A stretch of DNA of 64,000 bases. Source: Octadecabacter sp. Its GTDB lineage: Bacteria; Pseudomonadota; Alphaproteobacteria; Rhodobacterales; Rhodobacteraceae. Numbering within the stretch: the first letter of the stretch is position 1; each line of letters begins with the position of its first letter. This document shows, piece by piece, positions 1 to 7,873 of this stretch. The translations under genes and the position numbers were made by a program. The DNA is taken from NCBI GenBank assembly GCA_028825445.1, contig JAPKAD010000012.1, forward strand, positions 1 through 64,000, read 5' to 3'. The notes under the pieces are model-generated. The model made no database searches, was not told where the DNA came from, and worked only from the letters and a program-made list of their open reading frames with translations.

Positions 1-2
1 AT

Positions 3-730
3 ATGGCGTCTGCTATTACAAATATCCACTTTTCCATTGATCAGGCGATAGCTGGGATAGATGATAAAGACTTGACGAAAGCTCCGGCAAATATGGGCTT
101 ATCTTGTGTTTTAAATGCAACACAGGCGGAAACAGTAGCAGCCCATATGCAAATTAGAAAGTGGTCATAACTCATTACAGACCAATCATACTCAGTGGGG
201 TCTTAGGCAACCGCGACGGTATCGTTGCGGCGATAGAAAACGACAGTTTAAGGGGCGCAAAACACGTTAGGGGCTATCAGTTAGTCGAAGGTTAGAGGCT
301 TATGCTTTCAGATGAAGCATTGGGCGCATGGCTGGAGCGGACAGCGCTGGCAGAAACACAGCTTACACAAGACGGGATGCTGGCACGAACTGTATTCAAA
401 CAAGAAATTTTTGCGCTTCACTTAAACGATTAAAATGTGATTTTGATCATTTGCCACCACTACAACACCCTCAGACACTGGCACTTTTACGAAGTGCGTT
501 ATAGACGCCACTGGCGCGGGTGACTTTTGAGCTATTGACCTGTTGAAACGCATAACAGCTTATGCCGAATTGGCACTCGCATTGCTAAAACCTCGCCCTG
601 AGGAGATCATTAGCCTCACGAAAGGGTTAGGGTCTTCTAGCACAACATTATTTCATCAGTGATAATAAACTTATTGCGCTCGCCCAAGATTCTAGGCTGG
701 ATGGTGCGCGGAATTTGGCCCAGCGCATGG
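3..730 (+). pseudogene. Eroded coding remnants, possibly a PfkB-type kinase
   Basis: No long reading frame survives here, but short protein-like pieces follow each other on the plus strand: a 55-residue piece from base 3, a 43-residue piece at 302-433, and a piece around 504-524 that reads DATGAGD and then hits a stop at 528-530. D-T/A-T-G-A-G-D is the anion-hole signature of PfkB (ribokinase/adenosine kinase) sugar kinases, where the last Asp is the catalytic base. The pieces lie in different frames with stops between them, so this is decay rather than a working gene. The family is an inference from one short motif; the other pieces were not recognised, and more than one dead gene may be present. 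Confidence 0.25.
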
Positions 731-731
731 A

Positions 732-2342
732 CTAAGTTATGTCGTCCTCGAGCACTAGATCACTGCATTTTTCACCAATCATAATCGCAGGCGCATTGGT
801 ATTGCCAGACACAATTTCAGGCATGATCGAACAATCCGCCACCCTTAGGCCTGCAATTCCGTGCACGCGCAAACGCGCATCCACCACGGCATCTCTGCCG
901 CTGCCCATTCTGCAGGTACCTGACGGGTGATAGATTGATGCAGTGTTATTGCGAGCCCAATCTAGTGTCGCATCATAATCTTGAATATCAAGCTCTGCAT
1001 GAGGGCGGAATTCCTCCGATATTTTTGAAGTGAGCGGTGCGTGGCGCGCAATCGTACGGGCGATGTTCACCCCTGCGACAACAGTATCACAATCCGTCTT
1101 TGTCGACAAATAATTAGGAATAATAGCAGGGTATTCACGCGGATCTCTTGATTTTAGGCGAATCTCACCGCGCGATTCTGGGCGCAACTGGCACACAGAT
1201 GTTGTGAATGCTGAAAATTTATCAGCGCCTTTTCCAGGATTTTCTGCAGACAATGGCTGGACGTGGAACTGGATGTCTGGGGTGGCCAAATCGTCACGGG
1301 TTTTGATGAATCCGGTCGCAAGACTTGCTGCCATAGTCATTGGACCCTCACGGAACATCAGATATTTTAATCCAATTTTAGCCTGTCCAATCAAGCTGGA
1401 TACTTCGTCGTTCAGGGTCGGTTCATTGCATTTATAAACTAGCCGAGCTTGCAGGTGATCTTGCATGTTTTTACCAACACCGGGTAGATTAACCACCACA
1501 TCGATGCCATTTTCTCTCAGCTGATCAGCCTCACCAATGCCAGACAACATTAATAATTGTGGCGAATTAATCGCGCCACCTGATAAAATAATTTCGCGAC
1601 TGGCTTTGACTATATGAGAGCGCCCTGCTTTGTCTGTGTAGGTAACGCCTGTAGCGCGCTTGCCGTCTATGATAACTTTGTTGACCGCAGCATGGGTGAT
1701 AATTCGCAGATTATTGCGAAATTTGACAGGGTTGAGGTAGGCGACCGCGGCACTGCAACGCCGGCCATTACGTGTAGTGAGCTGGAAAAACCCAACTCCT
1801 TCTTGATCTGCACCATTATAATCTGGGTTGAATGGATAGCCAGCGGCCTGCGCTGCAGCTACCCATGCATCAGTAATCGGGCGCTTGATGCGCATGTTAG
1901 AAACTGACAGCGGGCCTTCTTCACCATGAAATTCATCCGCACCACGCTCATTTTTCTCTGACCTTTTAAATAACGGCAACACGTCATCCCAGCCCCAACC
2001 TGTATTCCCCATTTGCCGCCAGCGATCATAATCCTGACTTTGTCCGCGCACATACAAAAGACCATTGAGCGAGGATGACCCGCCTAGAACTTTACCCCGT
2101 GGCCATTCGATCGACCGACCATTAAGGCCAGCATCGGGTTCAGTCTTGTAGCACCAATCAACTTTTGGATTATGGATGGTCTTGAAGTAACCTACTGGAA
2201 TATGAATCCAAGGGTTGAGGTCACGCCCCCCCGCTTCGAGCAAAATGACTTTGGTCTCCGGGTTCGCGCTTAATCGGTTTGCGATGACGCACCCCGCAGA
2301 GCCAGCGCCCACGACAATGTAGTCAGCCTCTAAATGTTCCAT
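732..2342 (-). CDS. GMC family FAD-dependent oxidoreductase (choline dehydrogenase-like)
   Basis: A 536-residue flavoenzyme of the glucose-methanol-choline family, which oxidises primary alcohols to aldehydes using FAD. The FAD-binding GxGxxG lies at residues 12-17 with the ribose-binding Glu at 36. The first GMC signature follows around 81-100 (GKVLGGSSS) and the second around 257-270 (GAINSPQLLMLSG). Near the C-terminus are the conserved His-Pro-Ser-Gly-T-C-R-M-G and N-T-N-A-P blocks that supply the catalytic His and His/Asn pair. Length matches BetA-type enzymes, but no betB, betI or betT is adjacent, so choline is only one candidate substrate. It is divergent from a TRAP transporter and IclR gene, which suggests that the transporter imports the substrate or a precursor and that IclR controls both. 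A cytoplasmic enzyme; no signal peptide seen. Confidence 0.85.
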   Translation of the reverse strand: MEHLEADYIVVGAGSAGCVIANRLSANPETKVILLEAGGRDLNPWIHIPVGYFKTIHNPKVDWCYKTEPDAGLNGRSIEWPRGKVLGGSSSLNGLLYVRGQSQDYDRWRQMGNTGWGWDDVLPLFKRSEKNERGADEFHGEEGPLSVSNMRIKRPITDAWVAAAQAAGYPFNPDYNGADQEGVGFFQLTTRNGRRCSAAVAYLNPVKFRNNLRIITHAAVNKVIIDGKRATGVTYTDKAGRSHIVKASREIILSGGAINSPQLLMLSGIGEADQLRENGIDVVVNLPGVGKNMQDHLQARLVYKCNEPTLNDEVSSLIGQAKIGLKYLMFREGPMTMAASLATGFIKTRDDLATPDIQFHVQPLSAENPGKGADKFSAFTTSVCQLRPESRGEIRLKSRDPREYPAIIPNYLSTKTDCDTVVAGVNIARTIARHAPLTSKISEEFRPHAELDIQDYDATLDWARNNTASIYHPSGTCRMGSGRDAVVDARLRVHGIAGLRVADCSIMPEIVSGNTNAPAIMIGEKCSDLVLEDDIT

Positions 2343-2405
2343 GCGGATGCCCTTGACTGAAAATCGATGCTGACAAAGAAAATCCTTGCCTAAATGCAGT
2401 AAAGC

Positions 2406-2421
2406 GTCTCATTATTGAGAC
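2406..2421. promoter_or_regulatory. Candidate operator between the GMC and TRAP genes
   Basis: A perfect inverted repeat GTCTCA-TTAT-TGAGAC lies in the 114-base gap between the divergent GMC dehydrogenase and TRAP genes. IclR-family repressors bind short palindromes of this size in divergent promoter regions, and an IclR gene ends the TRAP operon. Assignment to that regulator is inference. Confidence 0.4.
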
Positions 2422-2456
2422 TGCAAGTATCATTCTTGCGCTAGGGAGGAATATTT

Positions 2457-3689
2457 ATGAAAGCATCTAAGGTGCTCAGCACCATTTCACGCCGTGATTT
2501 GTTTAAGTTAACAGGTCGTTACGGTATCTCATCTGTTGTGATGGGCGCAGTTGCAATGACGGGCGCAATCACGTTGCCAAACATCGCAAAGGCAGCCGAA
2601 TCAACATACAATAAGCGCTTCGCTAACGAGCCCAAGCACACACTAACACTCGGCGCTGCCGGCTTCAACGCGCAGAACTTACTGATCGAGCGCGCTGGTG
2701 TTCTTCAGTTCGCATTCGACCTCGAGGAACGGACCCAAGGCGAGATCCGCGTTGAATTTATTGGCGATAACCAAATTTGTGGTCAGCTGTCATGTGCTGA
2801 AAAGGCCCAATTGGGCGTGATCGACATGTACTCAGCTTCCACGCAAAACTCTGCAGGGTCCACACCGTACCTCAACGTACTCGACTATGCGTACATGTTC
2901 CGGAATCGTGCAGATATCTACCATTTCTTATACTCACCAGAATCTATGGATCTTTTGCGCAATCCGCTCGAAGAACGCCATGGCCTAAAGTTCCTATTCA
3001 GCCACGCAGAGTTACGCGGAATTCAGTTGGGCAGCTCTTTTGCCGACAAGCCACTCGTCACATCCGTGACAGAGCTTGCTGGTACAAAAAACCGCGTGAC
3101 TGGCACCCAGTTGGGTCGCATCGCGATGGAGCTTATGGACCTTAACCCAGTGCCAGTAGCATGGTCAGAAACACTCGATGCACTTCGCACTGGTCTGATT
3201 GATGGCGCTGAGACTTGGGCATCTGCAGTAGCCTACGCCAACATGTCACCTGCTGTAACTCAGTCCGTCGACATGGGCTTTTTCTGTGGCACAGAACACA
3301 CCGGCATGAATGCCGCCGTGTTTGACGCAATGGAAGAGCATCTTCAGGATGCTATCATGGAATCTTCGTATCTAGCGCAGGTTCACGTACAGGCTGCAAA
3401 CGAAGCAGCACTCGTCAACACGGTGGGTTTCACAGATCCACCTATGCCAGGCACAATCTTTGCCGAAAACGACGTTCGTGTTTCCAAGTTTTCCGTCGAA
3501 GCACGCCGCGAAGCCGAAGAGATGTGTTCGCCAGAATTCCAGCCAGCAGAGTGGGAGCAGTGGCGCGAGCGGATCAATGGTTGGGCCGGTGGCCGCGACA
3601 CGTATCAGGAAATCTTCGATTCCGTACGTGCCAACAACCCACATACGTTGGCTGAAAATGTTGAGCCACGTCGCTGGTGGCGCGCATAA
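2457..3689 (+). CDS. dctP: TRAP transporter solute-binding protein, DctP family
   Basis: Periplasmic substrate-binding protein of a tripartite ATP-independent periplasmic transporter, 410 residues. The N-terminus carries a twin-arginine motif (SRRDLFK, residues 11-17), a hydrophobic stretch and an alanine-rich cleavage region near residue 46, so export in folded form through Tat is likely. The body has the DctP-family pattern, including an acidic/aromatic segment around LDALRTGLIDGAE that in the family lies near the ligand-gripping helix. The start is supported by GGGAGGA seven bases upstream. It is followed by a hairpin and then dctQ and dctM, which would raise the amount of binding protein over the membrane subunits. 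The substrate is unknown; the divergent GMC dehydrogenase suggests an alcohol or an organic acid derived from one. Confidence 0.88.
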   Translation: MKASKVLSTISRRDLFKLTGRYGISSVVMGAVAMTGAITLPNIAKAAESTYNKRFANEPKHTLTLGAAGFNAQNLLIERAGVLQFAFDLEERTQGEIRVEFIGDNQICGQLSCAEKAQLGVIDMYSASTQNSAGSTPYLNVLDYAYMFRNRADIYHFLYSPESMDLLRNPLEERHGLKFLFSHAELRGIQLGSSFADKPLVTSVTELAGTKNRVTGTQLGRIAMELMDLNPVPVAWSETLDALRTGLIDGAETWASAVAYANMSPAVTQSVDMGFFCGTEHTGMNAAVFDAMEEHLQDAIMESSYLAQVHVQAANEAALVNTVGFTDPPMPGTIFAENDVRVSKFSVEARREAEEMCSPEFQPAEWEQWRERINGWAGGRDTYQEIFDSVRANNPHTLAENVEPRRWWRA

Positions 3690-3717
3690 GCATCACTTTG
3701 CATTCTTAAGATCTTTG

Positions 3718-3748
3718 GGGCGGTGGGCATCAGCCTTCCGCCCATTTT
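3718..3748 (+). terminator. Hairpin between dctP and dctQ
   Basis: GGGCGG at 3718-3723 pairs with CCGCCC at 3738-3743, with a small inner GGC/GCC stem in the loop and a short T run after it. Such partial terminators after binding-protein genes lower read-through to the membrane subunits. Confidence 0.5.
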
Positions 3749-3833
3749 ATATAGTAAAAACAATATAGACGCCGGAAATATAAACGGCGCATAGTGGTGT
3801 CTTTAAATGGCACCATCCTTAGGAGGGACACCT

Positions 3834-4532
3834 ATGATAGAATCAATTTTAGGCGCGGCGACGATATTCGCACAGTTTGGTGTTATTTTTACTGACCTGG
3901 TAACCGGATCAGAACCTGATTTTTTCATATTACGATCCGCAATGCGCGGTGACGGTGTCTGGCTTTGGGGGTTCATCATGACGTTAGCAGGCGGCTCGTT
4001 TGTTGCATGGATATACCGCTTGGTCCCATTCATCGATCGCAACCTTGAATCGACATTAATGGTTGTTTCTTATCTGCTCATTGGTGCCATTATCTTTATA
4101 GAAGTCATCCGTCGCTTTGTCTTTTCCGAACAATTTCCTTGGTCGACAACGATTCCAGGGTACCTGTTCCTGATTATGACATGGACTGGGTGCAGTTATA
4201 ACGTTCGGCTTCGTACGCACCTCTCCTTTTCCGAATTTCGTTCAAAGATGGGGCGTCTTTCACAGATGGCGATGCTATTTTTGGATGCCACTCTGTGGTG
4301 GGGTATCTGCCTTTTGGTTATTGTGACCTCAATGAACGTGGTCGCCAACGCTGGCAACAATTTTATGATAGTGACCGGCACAGACAATGTGATGGTCTGG
4401 TGGTTCCTGATAACGTTACCTTTTGCATTCGTCCTGCTTTCGGCCCGCGTCTTCCAGAATCTGTTTGAAGATATCCGAAAATATCGGAGTGGCGATAAGA
4501 TAATCGAACAAGCCGTATTGGGAGGTCAATAA
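3834..4532 (+). CDS. dctQ: TRAP transporter small membrane subunit, DctQ family
   Basis: The small four-helix integral membrane subunit of the TRAP transporter, 232 residues. It has several hydrophobic spans and, between the second and third helices, the family-typical W-S/T-T-x-I-x-G-Y pattern (PWSTTIPGYLF). The frame is open from 3807, but the ATG at 3834 is preferred because AGGAGG lies six bases upstream; this gives MIESILGA as the N-terminus. In this family DctQ partners the large subunit DctM and is thought to help dock the binding protein. The sequence is a little longer than the smallest DctQ proteins because of an N-terminal segment. It is spaced two bases from dctM, so the two are almost certainly cotranscribed. 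Confidence 0.85.
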   Translation: MIESILGAATIFAQFGVIFTDLVTGSEPDFFILRSAMRGDGVWLWGFIMTLAGGSFVAWIYRLVPFIDRNLESTLMVVSYLLIGAIIFIEVIRRFVFSEQFPWSTTIPGYLFLIMTWTGCSYNVRLRTHLSFSEFRSKMGRLSQMAMLFLDATLWWGICLLVIVTSMNVVANAGNNFMIVTGTDNVMVWWFLITLPFAFVLLSARVFQNLFEDIRKYRSGDKIIEQAVLGGQ

Positions 4533-4534
4533 CT

Positions 4535-5941
4535 ATGGAAATTAGCACACTTGTCACCCTCATCTCTGTCGGCGTCACCATCTTATTTATGCTCGGTGTG
4601 CCAGTTTTTCTTGTCATCGCCTATTGGGTCTTGGGAACATCTCTCATCCTTGGTCAGCCACTTGTGAATATTGGAACAGCCCTATCTGATGTGTTTACTG
4701 ACGGCTTCGCATTACTAGCGATGCCACTGTTCATACTCACAGGTGATTTGATCAACCGCGCAGGTATTGCGCGACGGCTCTCAGACTTTGCCTATGCCTG
4801 TTTAGGCTGGCTACGCGGAGGCCTTGCGATGGCGGCGATTGGAGCCTCTGGCCTGTTCGCGGCGATCTCTGGTTCCAACTCTGCGACAACAGCTACCATC
4901 GGTTCGATGTTGCACCCCGAGATGGTTAAGGGCGGTTACGATCCACGTTTCTCTGCTGCCACTGCTGCTGCTGGTGGTACGGTAGGTATTATTATACCAC
5001 CATCGATCATCTTCATCGTTTACGGCTTCATTATGAACCTTTCGATTAACGATCTATTCATCGCTGGCATCATGCCAGGCGCAATGATGGTTCTAGCGAT
5101 GCTGATTACGGCCTTTATTGTCTCTACAATCAACGGCTGGGGCTACCTGATCAAACTGAACCCTGTGCGAGTTCTGAAAACTGCGCTTGGTGGCTGGTTA
5201 GGCTTCTTCGCCATCGGCCTTGTCCTTTGGGGCATCTACACTGGGAAGTTCTCCCCAACTGAAGCGGCGGGTGTGACTGTTGGCTTCTGTGTGATCGTTG
5301 GCTTCTTCTGCTTACCGATCTACAATTTTATGAAAATCAACGAAGAGCTCGATATCAACAAGCGCGGCTTTACAGAAATGCTCGTGGTCCGTGGTTTTGG
5401 CCCACGTGAATTGCCATCAATCACCATGCGCTCCGCACAGATTACAGGTATCTTGGCACCACTGATCGCAATTTCAGTGGTAATGCAACAAAACCTCAGC
5501 TCACTTGGCGCAAAGGAAGTCATCGAGAGTTTCCTGATCTCAATGGGCGGTTATTATCCAGTTTTGTTCACGGCTATGGCAATAGTGTTTGTTGCGGGCA
5601 TGGTGCTTGAATCCCTGCCAGTCACAATCATACTTGCGCCAATCTTGGCACCAATTGCTGCAAGCGTTGGTGTTGATCCCATTCAGTTCGCAGTCGTGTT
5701 CCTCGTTGGTGCATCCATCGGATTTATCACCCCACCATATGGTCTAAACCTTTACGTGGCATCTGGTGTAACAGGTGTGCCCTACTTTAGACTGCTGCGG
5801 TATTCGACGATGTATCTCGCATCACTGATTGTAGTTTGGTTCATGGTGGCGCTGTTCCCCAGCATATCAAAAACTTTGCTTCCAGGTGGCGGCATCTATG
5901 AAACGCTGCAGTCCATCTTTAGTAGCGGGTCACCCGTATGA
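4535..5941 (+). CDS. dctM: TRAP transporter large permease subunit, DctM family
   Basis: The sodium-coupled transport subunit of the TRAP system, 468 residues with about a dozen hydrophobic helices. Family signs include the glycine/serine-rich loop after the early helices (ASGLFAAISGSNSATTATIG), the G-GTVGIIIPPSI segment, and a second, related segment near the C-terminus (GFITPPYGLNLYVASGV). These two proline-rich re-entrant hairpins form the substrate and Na+ site in the DctM/ion-transporter superfamily. GGAGG lies in front of the ATG. The last codons overlap the start of the IclR gene by four bases (ATGA), which indicates translational coupling and places the regulator in the same transcript. 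Confidence 0.9.
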   Translation: MEISTLVTLISVGVTILFMLGVPVFLVIAYWVLGTSLILGQPLVNIGTALSDVFTDGFALLAMPLFILTGDLINRAGIARRLSDFAYACLGWLRGGLAMAAIGASGLFAAISGSNSATTATIGSMLHPEMVKGGYDPRFSAATAAAGGTVGIIIPPSIIFIVYGFIMNLSINDLFIAGIMPGAMMVLAMLITAFIVSTINGWGYLIKLNPVRVLKTALGGWLGFFAIGLVLWGIYTGKFSPTEAAGVTVGFCVIVGFFCLPIYNFMKINEELDINKRGFTEMLVVRGFGPRELPSITMRSAQITGILAPLIAISVVMQQNLSSLGAKEVIESFLISMGGYYPVLFTAMAIVFVAGMVLESLPVTIILAPILAPIAASVGVDPIQFAVVFLVGASIGFITPPYGLNLYVASGVTGVPYFRLLRYSTMYLASLIVVWFMVALFPSISKTLLPGGGIYETLQSIFSSGSPV

Positions 5942-6708
5942 CTAAAGACTTGAGTTCTGACACTATCCCTACCAACTTGCGATTATTGTTGGTTCTAGAA
6001 GAAGTCGCGCGAGCGGGAGTTCCCGTCACGCCGACTGACGTCAATATCCAATTGGGTTTGCCCAAGCCTACTATACATCGCCTGTTTGCAACGCTTGAAG
6101 ATGAGGGTTTCTTACAACACGACATCGATGGCCGGGCCTATTCGCCCGGTCATCGTTTCCGCCAAATGGCAACGGGCGTACTGTCATCGCTTCGCATCCG
6201 TGCCGCGCGACTTGCTGTTTTGCGCAAGCTGAGCGCGACTGTTGGTGAAACCTGCAACATTGCACTTCCAGACCGCGATGCGATGATCTACCTGGAACGG
6301 ATTGAAACAGAATGGCCATTGCGTATCCAATTACCCATCGGCACCACTGTTCCCTTCTACTGTACCGCATCTGGTAAAATGTATCTATCAACGCTGCCGA
6401 AATCACATCTGGCGCGTTACGCGACTTCTGAGACATTAAAAGCAAACACTGACAATACGATCACTGATCCAGACACCCTGATACAAGCCATCGATAATGT
6501 GAGAAAAAACGGGTATTCTTTTGATGATGAAGAATTCATGGATGGTATGATAGCAGTAGCAGTACCAATTCCTGACGGTAGTGGGCGGATGGTCGCGACG
6601 CTGTCGTTTCATGCACCGACGATCCGGTTTTCAATTAAAAAGGCTCTCGAATTTCTACCAGCCCTGCGCAGCGCAGCCGCCGATCTAGCGAGCTTACTTA
6701 ACGATTAG
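5938..6708 (+). CDS. IclR family transcriptional regulator
   Basis: A 256-residue regulator with an N-terminal winged helix-turn-helix (about residues 20-80; the recognition helix includes LPKPTIHRLFATLE) and a C-terminal GAF-like effector domain ending in the usual SFHAPTIR-type block. IclR proteins act as repressors or activators that respond to small organic acids. It is translationally coupled to dctM, so its own level should follow TRAP expression, and it probably controls the divergent GMC/TRAP promoter through the palindrome at 2406-2421. The stop lies only two bases from the stop of mrpG on the opposite strand, so the two operons converge with no room for a separate terminator. Confidence 0.88.
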   Translation: MTKDLSSDTIPTNLRLLLVLEEVARAGVPVTPTDVNIQLGLPKPTIHRLFATLEDEGFLQHDIDGRAYSPGHRFRQMATGVLSSLRIRAARLAVLRKLSATVGETCNIALPDRDAMIYLERIETEWPLRIQLPIGTTVPFYCTASGKMYLSTLPKSHLARYATSETLKANTDNTITDPDTLIQAIDNVRKNGYSFDDEEFMDGMIAVAVPIPDGSGRMVATLSFHAPTIRFSIKKALEFLPALRSAAADLASLLND

Positions 6709-6710
6709 CT

Positions 6711-7091
6711 TTACATGTCCGTCGTAACTTGATCATTTTCTTCTTTAAGCGAAGTAGACCACCTCTCGCCTTCCGGAGGATCAGGTGGGGCCATACAAGT
6801 CTTATGGTGAATATTTACTTTACTAATAAAATTCGCCGAAATTGGGGCAGTCACAAACAAAAATGCCATTATCAACAATTCATGGAATGATCCTTCCCCA
6901 AAAACGAAAGTCGCTGTCATAGATGCCAACAACAGAGCACCAATACCCATTGTACCCACCTTTGTGGGGGCATGTAGGCGCGTCATGGCATCATTAAATC
7001 GCAGCAGGCCAATAGCACCAACCAGCGTGAAAATTGCTCCAATCAGCAGAAAGACACCAACGGCATAAGTGCCTATTTCAATCCAGTTCAT
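6711..7091 (-). CDS. mrpG: Mrp Na+/H+ antiporter subunit G
   Basis: Subunit G of the multisubunit Mrp (Mnh/Pha) cation/proton antiporter, 126 residues. It shows three hydrophobic helices in the first 90 residues and the family blocks GAIGLLRFNDAMTRLHAPTK and GTMGIGALLLAS. The C-terminal 35 residues are hydrophilic and not conserved. Mrp complexes exchange external H+ for internal Na+ (some also K+) and are important in salt and alkaline tolerance; G is a small membrane subunit needed for assembly. It overlaps mrpF by four bases and is the last gene of the six-gene minus-strand operon. Confidence 0.9.
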   Translation of the reverse strand: MNWIEIGTYAVGVFLLIGAIFTLVGAIGLLRFNDAMTRLHAPTKVGTMGIGALLLASMTATFVFGEGSFHELLIMAFLFVTAPISANFISKVNIHHKTCMAPPDPPEGERWSTSLKEENDQVTTDM

Positions 7092-7375
7092 TCGATTATG
7101 TCCCCTCGCAGTACGAACCGTGCGTAGGCGACGGTAGATACAAAGCCAAGCATGGCGATAATCATCGCCACCTCAAAGTAAATCTGCGTACCCTGTGAGA
7201 TTCCAAGAAGAACAATCACGCCGATTACGTTCACCACCATCGTATCCAACGCCAGTATGCGGTCTGCAGTACCTGGACCAATCAATAGTCTTATCATCGC
7301 AAAAATTTGCGAAATGGCAACGGCAGTAAAGGCTATCACCAATGCCCAACTTAAAAAGTCATCTGCAAATGTCAT
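7088..7375 (-). CDS. mrpF: Mrp Na+/H+ antiporter subunit F
   Basis: Subunit F of the Mrp antiporter, 95 residues with three predicted membrane helices. The conserved R-L-L-I-G-P-G-T-A-D-R-I-L-A-L-D-T segment lies at residues 28-44 and includes the Asp and Arg that mark this subunit. Length is normal for the family. Its start codon overlaps the end of mrpE and its stop overlaps the start of mrpG, so the genes are translationally coupled. Together with E and G it forms the small-subunit part of the complex in the cytoplasmic membrane. Confidence 0.9.
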   Translation of the reverse strand: MTFADDFLSWALVIAFTAVAISQIFAMIRLLIGPGTADRILALDTMVVNVIGVIVLLGISQGTQIYFEVAMIIAMLGFVSTVAYARFVLRGDIIE

Positions 7376-7872
7376 ACAAAAATCTCCTTCAGGCGGGACT
7401 CATAGCGTTGTTTAATATCATCGCGCACAGCATCTGGGTCTGGCGCATCAAGCGCATGGATAAGCAGGTAATGACCAGTGTTCGATACATCCGATGACAC
7501 TGTTCCGGGCGTTAGCGTGATGGTCCCTGCCAGGACAGTAATCGCCTCAGGTTGGCACAAATCAAGTGGGATGATAATCCACGCTGGGCGCAACTTTGAA
7601 TTGGGCCGCGTTAGGACAATCCACGCAACCTCAACGTTCGCCACTATGATATCCCACAGTACAAGAACCACATAGGCTGTCATTTTGCCAATTTTAAAAC
7701 TCTTAGGACGATCAGGCCACCAAACAGCTGTCAAACGCGGAATAATAACTCCAAGGATCAGACCAAAAACCGCCATGCCAAATGATAAGTTGTTTTGAAG
7801 ACTGATCCAAACAATCGCCAAAATTAGCGTCATGACAGGATGGGGCAAAAGCCAGTTGAACAGGCGTTTCAA
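7372..7872 (-). CDS. mrpE: Mrp Na+/H+ antiporter subunit E
   Basis: Subunit E of the Mrp antiporter, 166 residues. Two or three membrane helices occupy the N-terminal half (residues 10-90), and the C-terminal half is a soluble domain with the family pattern ANVEVAWIVL followed by an ITLTPGT block. The N-terminus FNWLLPHPVMTLIL is also typical. It overlaps mrpF by four bases and begins one base after the mrpD stop. In this family E supports assembly and surface stability of the complex and is not the ion-conducting subunit. Confidence 0.9.
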   Translation of the reverse strand: MKRLFNWLLPHPVMTLILAIVWISLQNNLSFGMAVFGLILGVIIPRLTAVWWPDRPKSFKIGKMTAYVVLVLWDIIVANVEVAWIVLTRPNSKLRPAWIIIPLDLCQPEAITVLAGTITLTPGTVSSDVSNTGHYLLIHALDAPDPDAVRDDIKQRYESRLKEIFV

Positions 7873-7873
7873 T

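Noticed and set aside
732-2342. Choline dehydrogenase BetA as a firm call
   Set aside because: Similarity is to the GMC family as a whole and no other bet gene is nearby.
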